Shown piece after piece: positions 6,983 through 15,638 of a stretch of DNA of 43,730 bases. The translations under genes and the position numbers were made by a program. Within the stretch, counting starts at the first letter, position 1. Each line of letters begins with the position of its first letter. The DNA comes from Chloroflexota bacterium (GTDB lineage: Bacteria > Chloroflexota > Dormibacteria > Dormibacterales > Dormibacteraceae), in assembly GCA_005883575.1 (NCBI GenBank), contig VBFH01000001.1, positions 1 through 43,730 on the forward strand. Reading direction: 5' to 3'. The notes beneath the pieces were generated by a model that was not told the DNA's origin, made no database searches, and saw only the letters and a program-made list of their open reading frames with translations.

Positions 6983-7420
6983 TTACACCACCCATCGCGA
7001 ACGCAGCATCACGTCCCGGCCTTCGATCTCGTCATAGCCTTTGAACGCCTGGATCCGGGTCGGCCGCAGGCGGAAGAACATCCAGCCGTCCATCTCCCGC
7101 GGGTCCCAACCCATCGCCGCCTTGAACCCGCCGGCGAGATCCGCTGCATCCTCGACGGCGGCGCTGTCGATCATCTGCGCCTCGATCACGATCGCGTTCG
7201 ACGGGTCGCCGCCGGCCAGCGTCACCAGCGGATTCATGGACATGTTGCGCGCGGTCTTGCTCGCGCCCAGCGTCGTCACGACAAGCTCATGTCCGTCCCA
7301 CCAGCCGGACACCGCGATCACGTGCGGCCGGCCTCCGATCTCGGCGGTGGCGAGCCAGTATTGGCCCTGCTTCTCAAACGCCTCGAGGACATCCCTCTTG
7401 CGTTCCTCCGCGCTTCTCAC
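6983..7420 (-). CDS. PPOX-family flavin/F420-type split-barrel protein
   Basis: 145 residues. The pattern GQYWLATAEIGGRPHVIAVS, a central strand pair with LVVTTLGASKTARNM (cofactor-phosphate region) and a terminal FFRLRPTRIQAF is the pyridoxamine-5'-phosphate oxidase-like split barrel used by FMN- or F420-dependent reductases and haem-binding relatives. The substrate is unknown. Its GTG start abuts the priA stop (TAG|GTG), so it is co-transcribed in the priA-def-fmt string, without an obvious functional link. Confidence 0.7.
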   Translation of the reverse strand: MRSAEERKRDVLEAFEKQGQYWLATAEIGGRPHVIAVSGWWDGHELVVTTLGASKTARNMSMNPLVTLAGGDPSNAIVIEAQMIDSAAVEDAADLAGGFKAAMGWDPREMDGWMFFRLRPTRIQAFKGYDEIEGRDVMLRSRWVV

Positions 7421-9403
7421 CTAGGTGACCGGGTCGATGTCATAACTCCAATCTTTGCCGCGAGGTGCGAGGTGCCGCGCGCGCTCGAGCCCGTCCCCCT
7501 TCAGCGTCACCTGCCAACGGTACTCGCCGCGCAATCGATGAATGAATGCGGGCGACGGCCCCATTACGCGGATGCCTTCGACGCCTTCTTGCAGTAGACC
7601 GGTGGCGATGGCCTCCGCAGCGTCGCGTGCGGACGCGGCCGCGCGGCCGTCGTCGCGATCGGTCCGGGTCAAGACAGCGAGCTCGGCGTAGGGCGGGAAC
7701 ACGAATGCCTTTCGCGCGGGCAGCTCGGCTTCGTAGAAGCCTGTGTAATCCCCTGCCGCGGAGCAGCGAAGGCTGTAGTGCTCCGGATTGCTCGTCTGCA
7801 CGATCACGCGCGAAGGTCGGCCGTCGCGGCCCGCGCGCCCGGCCACCTGCGCCACCAGCGCAAACGTGTTCTCGGCCGATCGGTAGTCCGGGAAATGCAG
7901 CGGCAGGTCGGCGTCGACGACACCGACGCACGTCACCGCGGGCAGGTCGAGGCCACGGGTCACAAGCTGCGTGCCGACCAGGATGTCGGCGCGGCGCTCG
8001 CTGAACGTCTCCCAGACGCGGAAGTAGGAGTCAGGCCCGCGCGCGATGTCGCTGTCCAGTCGCAAGACCCTCGCCGTCGGCCACAGCCTCTTGACCATGC
8101 CTTCCAGCCGCTGCGTGCCCATCCCCAGGCCGCGGATGTTGCGGCTGCCGCACTGGTCGCACACCGATGGCATGGTGCGCGCGTAGCCGCAGTAATGACA
8201 GACCAGGCCAGCGATTTCAGCGTGCTGTACGAGCGAGACGGAGCAGCCGAGGCACTGCACCGAGCGGCCACAGTCGCGGCACATCACATAAGTCGCCAGG
8301 CCGCGCCGGTTGAGGTACAGGATCGTCTGCTGCTCGGCCTCGAGGGCCTTTGTCACCGCCTGGACCAGGGTCCGCGACAACGGCTGGCGGTTGCCCTCGG
8401 CGCTCTCGTCCCGCATGTCGACCAGCTCGACCTCGGCGTCGCGCCCGCGGACCCGCCACGCCATGGTGGCCAGCGCCACCCCACCTTTTACCGCTTCGTT
8501 GTACGTCGCAACGGACGGCGTTGCCGAGCCCATGACAAGACGCGCACCTGTGACCGAGGCGAGGCGCCGCGCCACCCAGCCGGCTTCATATCGCGGGGTC
8601 CGGTCCTGCTTGTACGCGCCAGAGCCCTCCTCATCCAGGCAGATCAATCCGAGGCGGGGAATCGGCGCGAACACCGCCGACCGGCTGCCGAGGACGACGC
8701 CGGCCTCGCCCCGGCGGGTGCGCCACCACTGCTGGGCGCGCTCGAGCTCGGTGAGCTGCGTGTGGAGCACGGCGACGGGTGCGTCCAGCCGAGCCCGGAC
8801 TCGCTGTACCAGCTGAGGGGTCAACGAGATCTCCGGCACCAGCAGCAGCACGCGCAGTCCTTCCGCGATCGCTTGCTCTGCTGCGGCTAGATAGACCTCG
8901 GTCTTGCCGCTGGCGATGACCCCGTGCAGCAGGGTCACGGCATTCGCGCCGATGACCTCGAGGGCGGCATCCTGCTCCGCGGTCAACGTCACCGGCTCGG
9001 CCGGGGGTGCCGGGCCGGTGGCAAGCTCGAGCAGGCGCGTGTGACGCCGCTGGCGCGTCGACGCCTGCGAGCCCGCCAAACCGGTACCTCGGACGCGCGG
9101 CGGCAGCATCGCGCGGATGCACTCGATCAGCGGCACCCAGTAGTGGTCTGCCACCAACCGCGCGAGCTCGACCTGGTGCGGCAGCAGCAGCGGCTCTTCG
9201 CCCGCGCCCGCGATTGGTTTGGTGTCGACGCCCGGATCGTCAGTACCGAGCGAGACCACGAAACCGTAGGTGTTGCGCCGCCCAAACGGGACTGTGACGC
9301 GGTGTCCCGGCACGAGGTCGATGCCTTCGGGCACCCTGTAGGTGTAGGTTTCGCGGGCGATCCCGCGGGCCGCCTCGACCGCCACCTCTGCGTAGAGAGC
9401 CAA
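7421..9403 (-). CDS. priA: Primosomal protein N' (PriA helicase)
   Basis: 660 residues. Order: N-terminal 3'-DNA-binding domain; helicase lobe 1 with Walker A GVIASGKTEV (161-170) and Walker B region LDEEG (256-260); GSATPS; a cysteine-rich zinc insertion with eight Cys (CRDCG, CLGC, CHYCG, CDQCG); helicase lobe 2 with TRGLDLP and QVAGRAGRDGR. PriA reloads the replisome at collapsed forks. The Walker B box reads DEEG instead of the usual DEEH; the Asp-Glu pair needed for Mg-ATP is kept. TTG start one base after the coaBC stop. Confidence 0.95.
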   Translation of the reverse strand: MALYAEVAVEAARGIARETYTYRVPEGIDLVPGHRVTVPFGRRNTYGFVVSLGTDDPGVDTKPIAGAGEEPLLLPHQVELARLVADHYWVPLIECIRAMLPPRVRGTGLAGSQASTRQRRHTRLLELATGPAPPAEPVTLTAEQDAALEVIGANAVTLLHGVIASGKTEVYLAAAEQAIAEGLRVLLLVPEISLTPQLVQRVRARLDAPVAVLHTQLTELERAQQWWRTRRGEAGVVLGSRSAVFAPIPRLGLICLDEEGSGAYKQDRTPRYEAGWVARRLASVTGARLVMGSATPSVATYNEAVKGGVALATMAWRVRGRDAEVELVDMRDESAEGNRQPLSRTLVQAVTKALEAEQQTILYLNRRGLATYVMCRDCGRSVQCLGCSVSLVQHAEIAGLVCHYCGYARTMPSVCDQCGSRNIRGLGMGTQRLEGMVKRLWPTARVLRLDSDIARGPDSYFRVWETFSERRADILVGTQLVTRGLDLPAVTCVGVVDADLPLHFPDYRSAENTFALVAQVAGRAGRDGRPSRVIVQTSNPEHYSLRCSAAGDYTGFYEAELPARKAFVFPPYAELAVLTRTDRDDGRAAASARDAAEAIATGLLQEGVEGIRVMGPSPAFIHRLRGEYRWQVTLKGDGLERARHLAPRGKDWSYDIDPVT

Positions 9404-9404
9404 C

Positions 9405-10634
9405 CTACCTGGTCAGCTTCGGCAGCACCAGATCAAGAATGCGGTCGGCCATCTCTCGCTTGGTCGCCTTCTCGAGCTCGTACCGCGACCCGTCCGCGAA
9501 CAAGAGCACGCCCGCGTTGTAGTCGCTGCCAAAACCGATGTCGCGGCGTGAGACGTCGTTGGCGACGATCGCATGCAGTCCCTTTCGCCTCAGCTTCTCG
9601 ACTCCTTTTGCATCGAGGTCCGAGTCTTCCGCCGCGAAGCCGACTCGAAACACGCCCGCCAGCGATTCGTCGCTGGCGAGCGACGCAACGAGGTCGGGCA
9701 TGGGCTCGAGCTGAAGGGTCAGGCTCGGAGTTTCCTCGCGCCGGATCTTGCGTTTCGCCGTCGCCGCAGGCCGGAAATCACCGACCGCTGCGGCCATCAG
9801 CAAGACGTCGGCGCCCCGCAGCTGGGAGCGGAGCTCGGCCAGCATCTCCCGCCCGGTGTCGACCCGCTGCACCTCGACACCGTGGTGCGGCGGATGCGAG
9901 GCCGCTGTCACGAGCATGACGCGAGCTCCTCGATCAGCCGCTGCTGCCGCGAGGGCGAAGCCCATCTTGCCGCTCGAGTAGTTGCTGATGAAGCGCACCG
10001 GGTCGATCGGCTCGCGCGTGCCGCCGGCGGTGACCACGACCCGGCGGCCGGCAAAGTCGTATCGCGACCTGGCCGCGTGCACCATCGCGTTGAAGATCGC
10101 CTGCGCGCCGGCCAGCCGTCCCGTCCCGACGTGGCCGCTTGCCAGATGTCCCGACTCGGGCTCGACCAGCGTCACCCCGCGGCGGCGAAGTGTCGCGAGA
10201 TTGTCCTGGACCGCGGGTTTCGACCACATCGCGTCGTTCATCGCCGGCGCCACTATCACCGGGCAGCGGGCGGCAAGCAGGGTCGCCGTGACGATGTCGT
10301 CGGAGCGGCCCGACGCGATCCGGCCGATGACATTCGCGGTCGCGGGCGCGACGAGGATGAGCTGGGCCCAATCGCCGAGGGCGACGTGAGGCTCCGGTGA
10401 ACCATCGGCCGCCCACAACCCGGTCAGGGCGGCGTTGCCGGTCACGCCCTGAAAGGTGGGAGCGCCGACGAACCGCATCGCGGAAGGAGTCATCGCCACG
10501 CGGACCTCGCACCCAGCTTGGTTCAGCGCGGACGCGAGGTCGACCACCTTGTAGGCAGCAATTCCGCCCGAGACCAGCAGCGCGACGCGCAGACCGCGCA
10601 GCTCATCAGGGACCGGCGTCGGATCCAGGGGCAC
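9405..10634 (-). CDS. coaBC: Bifunctional phosphopantothenoylcysteine decarboxylase/synthetase
   Basis: 409 residues. The N-terminal flavodoxin-like CoaC half has VSGGIAAYK, PHVALGDWAQ (active-site His), APATANVIGR and the APAMN motif. The C-terminal CoaB half begins RVVVTAGGTREPIDPVRFIS, with SNYSSGKMG and AAAVGDFRP followed by the KRKI lysines. Together they turn phosphopantothenate and cysteine into 4'-phosphopantetheine. In the substrate flap, where E. coli CoaC has ACGxxGxGR with a catalytic Cys, this protein has ASGHVGTGR. It follows gmk by 3 nt; the rpoZ gene often found between the two is not there. Confidence 0.95.
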   Translation of the reverse strand: MPLDPTPVPDELRGLRVALLVSGGIAAYKVVDLASALNQAGCEVRVAMTPSAMRFVGAPTFQGVTGNAALTGLWAADGSPEPHVALGDWAQLILVAPATANVIGRIASGRSDDIVTATLLAARCPVIVAPAMNDAMWSKPAVQDNLATLRRRGVTLVEPESGHLASGHVGTGRLAGAQAIFNAMVHAARSRYDFAGRRVVVTAGGTREPIDPVRFISNYSSGKMGFALAAAAADRGARVMLVTAASHPPHHGVEVQRVDTGREMLAELRSQLRGADVLLMAAAVGDFRPAATAKRKIRREETPSLTLQLEPMPDLVASLASDESLAGVFRVGFAAEDSDLDAKGVEKLRRKGLHAIVANDVSRRDIGFGSDYNAGVLLFADGSRYELEKATKREMADRILDLVLPKLTR

Positions 10635-10637
10635 GGG

Positions 10638-11207
10638 CTAAGTTTGCCGCTCCCGAGCGCGGCGGATGAGGTCCAGGATCTCGCCGGTCGCCCGTTCGAT
10701 ATCGTCGTTGGTCACCACGTGGTCGTAGTGAGAGACGTAGGTCATCTCACGCTCAGCGATCTGGCGCCGCGACGCGAGGTCTTGCGCCGACTCGCTGCCG
10801 CGCTGCTCCTGGCGATGCTTGAGCTCCTCTTCGGTCGGGGCGACGACGAAGATCAGGATTGCGTCCGGCAGCAGCTGGCGCACCTGCTCCGCACCCTGGA
10901 CGTCGATCTTGAGCACCATGTCTTGGCCCGCGTCCCGAGCGCGCTCGACGCGATCACGAAACGTGCCGTACAGATGGCCGTTGTAAGTGGCGTGCTCGAG
11001 GAACGCACCCTTCTCGGCCAAAGACTCGAACTGGTCACGCGTGAGGAACGTGTAGTTCTCGTCAGGCTTCTCCCCGGGCCTTGGCTTTCGGGTCGTCCCC
11101 GACACCGAGTACTTGAGCTTGGGGTCGACCTCGAGCAGACGACGGATCAGGGTGTCTTTGCCCACGCCCGAGGGACCGGAGATGACGATCAGCAGTCCGC
11201 GCTTCAT
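10638..11207 (-). CDS. gmk: Guanylate kinase
   Basis: 189 residues. P-loop GPSGVGKDTL at 11-20, the GMP-binding stretch SVSGTTRKPRPGE (35-47) with TFLTRDQFE, and the lid arginines around RRQIAEREM. It converts GMP to GDP with ATP. The ATG overlaps the stop of the upstream pseudouridine synthase gene (ATGA), so the two are translationally coupled. Confidence 0.97.
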   Translation of the reverse strand: MKRGLLIVISGPSGVGKDTLIRRLLEVDPKLKYSVSGTTRKPRPGEKPDENYTFLTRDQFESLAEKGAFLEHATYNGHLYGTFRDRVERARDAGQDMVLKIDVQGAEQVRQLLPDAILIFVVAPTEEELKHRQEQRGSESAQDLASRRQIAEREMTYVSHYDHVVTNDDIERATGEILDLIRRARERQT

Positions 11208-12088
11208 GGCACCGACGCCCAGAAATCCTCGAAGTCCCGGGGCGGGGAGGCCTCGAAGGTCATCTCGACGCCGCTGCGCGGGAGGCGAAGGCGCAACCGC
11301 CAGGCATGCAGCATGGGACGGGCCACGCCTGCCTCGCGACCGCCGTATTCGCTGTCTCCGGCGACCGGATGCCCGAGCGCCGCGAGGTGGACACGGATCT
11401 GATGCGTGCGGCCCGTGTCGAGGTCACAGCGCAAAAGCGTATGGGTTCCCCTCCGCTCGACGACCTCGTAGCGCGTCCGCGCGTACCGCCCACCGGCCAC
11501 CACGGCCATCCGCTTTCTCTCTCGCGGATGCCGCCCGATCGGACCCTCCAGATCGCCCGCGTCGGACTTCATTCGCCCGCGGACGATGGCCAGGTAGGTT
11601 CGGCTCAGGGCGCGATCGCTCAGCTGCGTGGCGAGCGCGCGATGGCTGACGTCGTTCCGCGCCGCCACGATCAAACCGGACGTTCCCTTGTCGAGGCGAT
11701 GGACGATGCCCGGGCGGGTTTCGCCGCCGGCCGCCGACCATTCACCACCGAGTCCGAGCAGGGCGTGGACCAGCGTGCCCGAGTGATGGCCCGGGGCCGG
11801 GTGCACGACCATGCCGGCGGGCTTGTTGATGACCACGAGGTCGCTGTCCTCATACACGATGTCGAGGGGGATCTCCTCGGCGGCCGCGCTGCGCGCTTCG
11901 CGTGGCTTCGGAACGTGGAATTCGACCACGTCTCCCGCGGCTACGCGGTCCGAGGGGCGCGAGGGCTTGCCGTTGACCAGCACGGAAGCGTCCTTGATCA
12001 GGCGAGCGGCCGCCGATCGGCTCAGGTCCGGCGCGTGCTCGGCCAGGAATCGATCCAGCCGCGGCGAGGCCGCCGAGGCGACGATCAG
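11204..12088 (-). CDS. rluD: RluD-type 23S rRNA pseudouridine synthase
   Basis: 294 residues when read from CTG 12088. The S4 RNA-binding domain (about 10-65) includes RLDRFLAEHAPDLSRSAAAR and VLVNGKPSR; the catalytic domain has the aspartate motif GIVHRLDKGTSGLIVAA, then YLAIVRGRM and TGRTHQIRVHLAALGHPVAGD. The first standard start, GTG 11983, would cut the S4 domain in half. Upstream of it the frame has no ATG, GTG or TTG, but a CTG overlaps the lspA stop as CTGA, the same geometry as the ATGA/GTGA/TTGA overlaps elsewhere here. I therefore infer a CTG start. The exact uridines modified are unknown (RluA/C/D family). Confidence 0.9.
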   Translation of the reverse strand: MIVASAASPRLDRFLAEHAPDLSRSAAARLIKDASVLVNGKPSRPSDRVAAGDVVEFHVPKPREARSAAAEEIPLDIVYEDSDLVVINKPAGMVVHPAPGHHSGTLVHALLGLGGEWSAAGGETRPGIVHRLDKGTSGLIVAARNDVSHRALATQLSDRALSRTYLAIVRGRMKSDAGDLEGPIGRHPRERKRMAVVAGGRYARTRYEVVERRGTHTLLRCDLDTGRTHQIRVHLAALGHPVAGDSEYGGREAGVARPMLHAWRLRLRLPRSGVEMTFEASPPRDFEDFWASVP

Positions 12089-12537
12089 GCGCTTGGTTTG
12101 CGTAACAAATAGCCGGCGATCATCAGCACGACGCCGATCGAGACCGCCGAGTCCGCAACATTGAACACCGGCCAGAAGTGAAAGTTGATGAAGTCGGTCA
12201 CGGTGCCGTTGACGAGCCGCTCATAGCCGTTGCCGACGGTGCCGCCCATGATCAGCCCCAGCACCGCGTACGTCCACTCGCTGCCGGAGTTCCTGAAGAC
12301 GTAGACGGCGAGGCCGATCGCGACCACGACCGACGCTATCAGAAAGATCCCCGCGCCCGCCGGTGCGAAACCGAATGCGGCGCCAGAGTTGTGGACGTTG
12401 GTGATGCCCACGACATGGTCGACCAATGAAACCTCCGTGCCGAATGGAACCTGCGACGCGACCATGCTCTTCGTCAGGCGGTCGGCGATGAACACGGCCA
12501 GGGCCACGATGACGAAGATCAGCCGTGCGGTGTTCAG
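12085..12537 (-). CDS. lspA: Lipoprotein signal peptidase (signal peptidase II)
   Basis: 150 residues from CTG 12537; four membrane segments. Motifs: ADRLTKSMV after TM1, NVHNSGAAFGF, GNGYERLVNGTVTDFINF and VFNVADSAVSIG, with the two catalytic aspartates in VTDF and VADS. It cleaves prolipoproteins after diacylglyceryl transfer. The only standard start (GTG 12507) would leave just eight residues of TM1. CTG 12537 overlaps the ileS stop as CTGA and gives a full, normal first segment (NTARLIFVIVALAVFIADRL). GNGYERL replaces the commoner GNxxDRL. Confidence 0.93.
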   Translation of the reverse strand: MNTARLIFVIVALAVFIADRLTKSMVASQVPFGTEVSLVDHVVGITNVHNSGAAFGFAPAGAGIFLIASVVVAIGLAVYVFRNSGSEWTYAVLGLIMGGTVGNGYERLVNGTVTDFINFHFWPVFNVADSAVSIGVVLMIAGYLLRKPSA

Positions 12538-15374
12538 CTTCGCTTGAGCCCGATCCAGATCTGCTCTCCTTCGATCATCCCCTGCTCGCCGTCAAAACCG
12601 TCCTCGCGACCTGGCGCGAGCGTGACCGAAAGCGTCTCGGCCTTGATGTAGTCGGCGTGCCGCTGAATCGCACGCACGAGCAAGCCGTCAGCGTCATAGC
12701 GCGTGTCGATGCGGTCCTCCACATTGAAGCCCAGCCGCTTGCGGCGGTCCTGGATCACCCGCACGACCTCACGCGCAAGTCCTTCCAGCTTGAGTGGTTC
12801 GGTGATCTCGGTGTCGAGCCGCGCCTCGGGCGCACCGAAGGTCACCCTCTTCACGTTGAGTTCGTCGCGGATGATCGCGACGATGTCCTCCGGCAGCTGG
12901 TCGCCCGGCAGCGCGATCCCGGCAAGCGGCTGGCGCACCTTCAACCGCGCGGCGTCGCGGGCGGCGAGCCCAGCCTCCACCGCCTGGCGCGCGCGCGCCA
13001 TGTCGGCCTCGACCTGGGCGTCCTCGGCTCCGACTGTCTCGGGAAAGTCCGACAGGTGGACCGATCTGTCGTCGGATAGGTTGCGGTAGATCGCGTCGGC
13101 GGTGAACGGAGCGAACGGCGCCATGAGCGCGGCCACAGTACTGAGCGCCTCATAGAGCGTCTGGTACGCAGCTAGCTTGTCTCTGTCCGACTGCGACTTC
13201 CAGAAGCGCCGGCGCGAGCGCCGGATGTACCAGTTCGACAGGTCGTCGACGAAGCGGTGAATGCGGCGCGCCGGTTCGACGGCGTCGTACGCGTCGAGAC
13301 CCGTGTTGACGCTTGCCACCAGGTTGTTCAGCTTGGACATCAGCCAGCGGTCCAGGACGTGTCGCTCTCCCAATGGGACTGGCGGCTGGGCTGGATCGAA
13401 CTTGTCGAGCCGGGCATAGGTGACTAGAAACGAGAAGCAGTTCCATAGCGGGATGAAGAACTGCTGCACCGTCTCCTTGAGCGCGGCGTCGCCGGTGCGA
13501 TAGTTCTCGCCCACCTGCGTAGAGGTGTAGAAGTACCAGCGCACGGCGTCCGATCCGAAGGTGTCGAACAGGTAGTTCGGATCGAGCACGTTGCCGCGCG
13601 ACTTGGATGCTTTCTTGCCCTTCGGATCGACGACGTGGCCGAGGCAGATCACGTTGCGGTACGAGTTCTGCTTGAAGAGGAGCGTGGAGATCGCGAGCAA
13701 TGTGTAGAACCACCCGCGCGTCTGGTCGACGGCCTCGGAGATGAAGTCCGCGGGGAAGGTCTCCTCGAACAGCTCCTTGCCCTGGCGCGGATATCCCCGC
13801 TGTGCGAACGGCATCGAGCCCGAATCGAACCACGTGTCGAGAACCTCGGGCACGCGGCGCATCGTCCCTGCGCACTTCTCGCACTTCAGCGTCACGGTGT
13901 CGATGAACGGTCGGTGCAGGTCCGTGTCCTCGCTGAGGCCGAGCTCGGCGGACGAGCTGACGCACCGCTGCTCGCCGCAGCCCTCGCAGATCCATATCGG
14001 CACCGGCGTGCCCCAGTACCGGCTGCGCGAGAACTGCCAGTCGATGTTGTTTTCGAGCCAGTCGCCCATGCGGCCGGTCTTGATGTGAGCAGGGACCCAG
14101 TTCGTGGCGGCGTTGTTGGCAATCAGCTCCTCTTTGCGATCGGTGGTGCGGATGTACCAGGCGTCGAGCGCGTAGTAGATGAGGGGGGTCCCGCAGCGCC
14201 AGCAGAACGGGTAGGTGTGGAGGATGGTCTCCGCTTTGTAGAGAAGTCCGCGCTGCTTGAGGTCATCGGTGATCACCGGGTCGGCCTCCTTCACATGCAG
14301 CCCCGCGAACTTCTCGACGTAGGGCAGGAACTTTCCGTCCAGGCCGACCGTGTGCTTGAACGGAATCCCTTTCTCCTGGCACAGGCGGAGGTCGTCGACG
14401 CCGTAGAGGGCGGAGGTGTGCACCACGCCTGTGCCTTCCTCGGTGGAGACGAAATCCGCGTCGACGACGTAGTGGGCGCGGCCCTGGTCGGGCACCGAGT
14501 AGGGATAGAGCGGCTCGTACTCGAGCCCGACCAGGTCGCGTCCGGTTATGCGCTCGACGACTTCCGGCGATTCTTTGAGGACGGTCAGCAGGGCCTCCGC
14601 CAGGATCAGATACTCGTCGCCCTCCCTGACTTTGATGTAGACGATGTCGTTGTCGACCGCCAGGGCGACGTTCCCCGGAAGCGTCCAGGGGGTGGTGGTC
14701 CAGGCGAGGATCGACGTGGTGGGGTCCTTCTTCAGGCGGAAGCGGATGTAGACGCTTGGGTCGGGCACGTTGTCGCGGTACCCCTGCGCCAGCTCGTGGC
14801 TGGATAGCGGCGTGGCGCAGCGCGAGCAGTACGGCGCGACGCGAAAGCCCTTGTAGATCAGGTTTTGCCGCCACATCTCGCTGAGCGCCCACCACACCGA
14901 CTGGATGTACTCTGGGGTCAGCGTCCAGTAGGCGTGGTCGTAGTCCTGCCAGAAGGCCATGCGTTCGCTGAAGACTCGCCAGTCCTCGACGTACTCGTAG
15001 ACGCTCTGGCGGCATAGCTCGTTGAATTTCTCGACCCCGATCTCGTTCTCGATCTCGAACTTGCCCGAGATGTTGAGCTTCTTCTCGACCTCGATCTCGA
15101 CCGGCAGACCGTGCGTATCCCAACCCGCCTTCCGTTCGACGTAGAAGCCCTTCATCGTCTTGTAGCGCCCGAAGAGGTCCTTGAAGGCCCGGGCGAGGAT
15201 GTGGTGGGTCGCCGGCTTGCCGTTGGCGGTCGGGGGGCCCTCGTAGAAGACAAACCGCGGTTTACCCTCACGCACCTCGAGCGAGCGCTCGAACGTGCCC
15301 TCTTCCTTCCAGCGCTTCATGAGCTGGATCTCCAGCTCCGGGAAGCTGACTCTTTGATCGACCTTCTCGAACAC
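12534..15374 (-). CDS. ileS: Isoleucyl-tRNA synthetase, type 2-like
   Basis: About 946 residues from GTG 15374 (GGAG 5 nt upstream; GTG 15380 is an alternative). Close in pattern to the Thermus/actinobacterial IleRS: YEGPPTANGKP, AGWDTHGLPVE, TTTPWTLPGN (editing domain), DVLDTWFDSG-type VLDTWFDSGSMPF, then KKASKSRGN as the KMSKS loop and a C-terminal anticodon-binding domain. Where class I enzymes have HxGH, this one has ATHH (15201-15212). IleRS2 enzymes with a swapped GxHH motif are known to be extremely resistant to mupirocin, and ATHH has its histidine at the same third position. A T-box leader precedes the gene. The stop overlaps lspA. Confidence 0.96.
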   Translation of the reverse strand: MFEKVDQRVSFPELEIQLMKRWKEEGTFERSLEVREGKPRFVFYEGPPTANGKPATHHILARAFKDLFGRYKTMKGFYVERKAGWDTHGLPVEIEVEKKLNISGKFEIENEIGVEKFNELCRQSVYEYVEDWRVFSERMAFWQDYDHAYWTLTPEYIQSVWWALSEMWRQNLIYKGFRVAPYCSRCATPLSSHELAQGYRDNVPDPSVYIRFRLKKDPTTSILAWTTTPWTLPGNVALAVDNDIVYIKVREGDEYLILAEALLTVLKESPEVVERITGRDLVGLEYEPLYPYSVPDQGRAHYVVDADFVSTEEGTGVVHTSALYGVDDLRLCQEKGIPFKHTVGLDGKFLPYVEKFAGLHVKEADPVITDDLKQRGLLYKAETILHTYPFCWRCGTPLIYYALDAWYIRTTDRKEELIANNAATNWVPAHIKTGRMGDWLENNIDWQFSRSRYWGTPVPIWICEGCGEQRCVSSSAELGLSEDTDLHRPFIDTVTLKCEKCAGTMRRVPEVLDTWFDSGSMPFAQRGYPRQGKELFEETFPADFISEAVDQTRGWFYTLLAISTLLFKQNSYRNVICLGHVVDPKGKKASKSRGNVLDPNYLFDTFGSDAVRWYFYTSTQVGENYRTGDAALKETVQQFFIPLWNCFSFLVTYARLDKFDPAQPPVPLGERHVLDRWLMSKLNNLVASVNTGLDAYDAVEPARRIHRFVDDLSNWYIRRSRRRFWKSQSDRDKLAAYQTLYEALSTVAALMAPFAPFTADAIYRNLSDDRSVHLSDFPETVGAEDAQVEADMARARQAVEAGLAARDAARLKVRQPLAGIALPGDQLPEDIVAIIRDELNVKRVTFGAPEARLDTEITEPLKLEGLAREVVRVIQDRRKRLGFNVEDRIDTRYDADGLLVRAIQRHADYIKAETLSVTLAPGREDGFDGEQGMIEGEQIWIGLKRS

Positions 15375-15380
15375 TCTCAC

Positions 15381-15609
15381 TCCACGGGGACGCGTATTGG
15401 CTGCGCCTGGGACGAGTCTTCGGGAAGACCCGCGGTCCCACCCAGATTCCCGAGGCTGCCACCTCGGACCCTCTTTGGGTTTCGGCTCGGGCCATCGGCC
15501 GCCGGGCTCTCAGCCTTGCCGGAAGCGCGCCCTGCGCGCGCCCGGCCCCGGCTCTCTGTCGGCCGTTCAGACGGACCTAACTGTCTCCGTCAACGCCAAG
15601 TGAGATTGG
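15381..15609 (-). promoter_or_regulatory. T-box leader of ileS
   Basis: The minus strand carries TGGGTGGGACCGCGG (plus 15430-15444), the T-box that pairs with the uncharged tRNA acceptor end. Just upstream is CCGAGGTGGCAGCCTCGG, a hairpin like stem III, and further 5' a short stem-loop GACGGA...TCCGTC (about 15561-15582) that could be a small Stem I. No T-tract follows the T-box, so control of translation start rather than termination is likely, as in actinobacterial ileS leaders. I could not place an Ile specifier codon with confidence. A possible -10 (TAAAAT, 15610-15615) would start the RNA near 15603. Confidence 0.7.
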
Positions 15610-15638
15610 ATTTTACCTGGACCGTGCAAGCGCGGACG

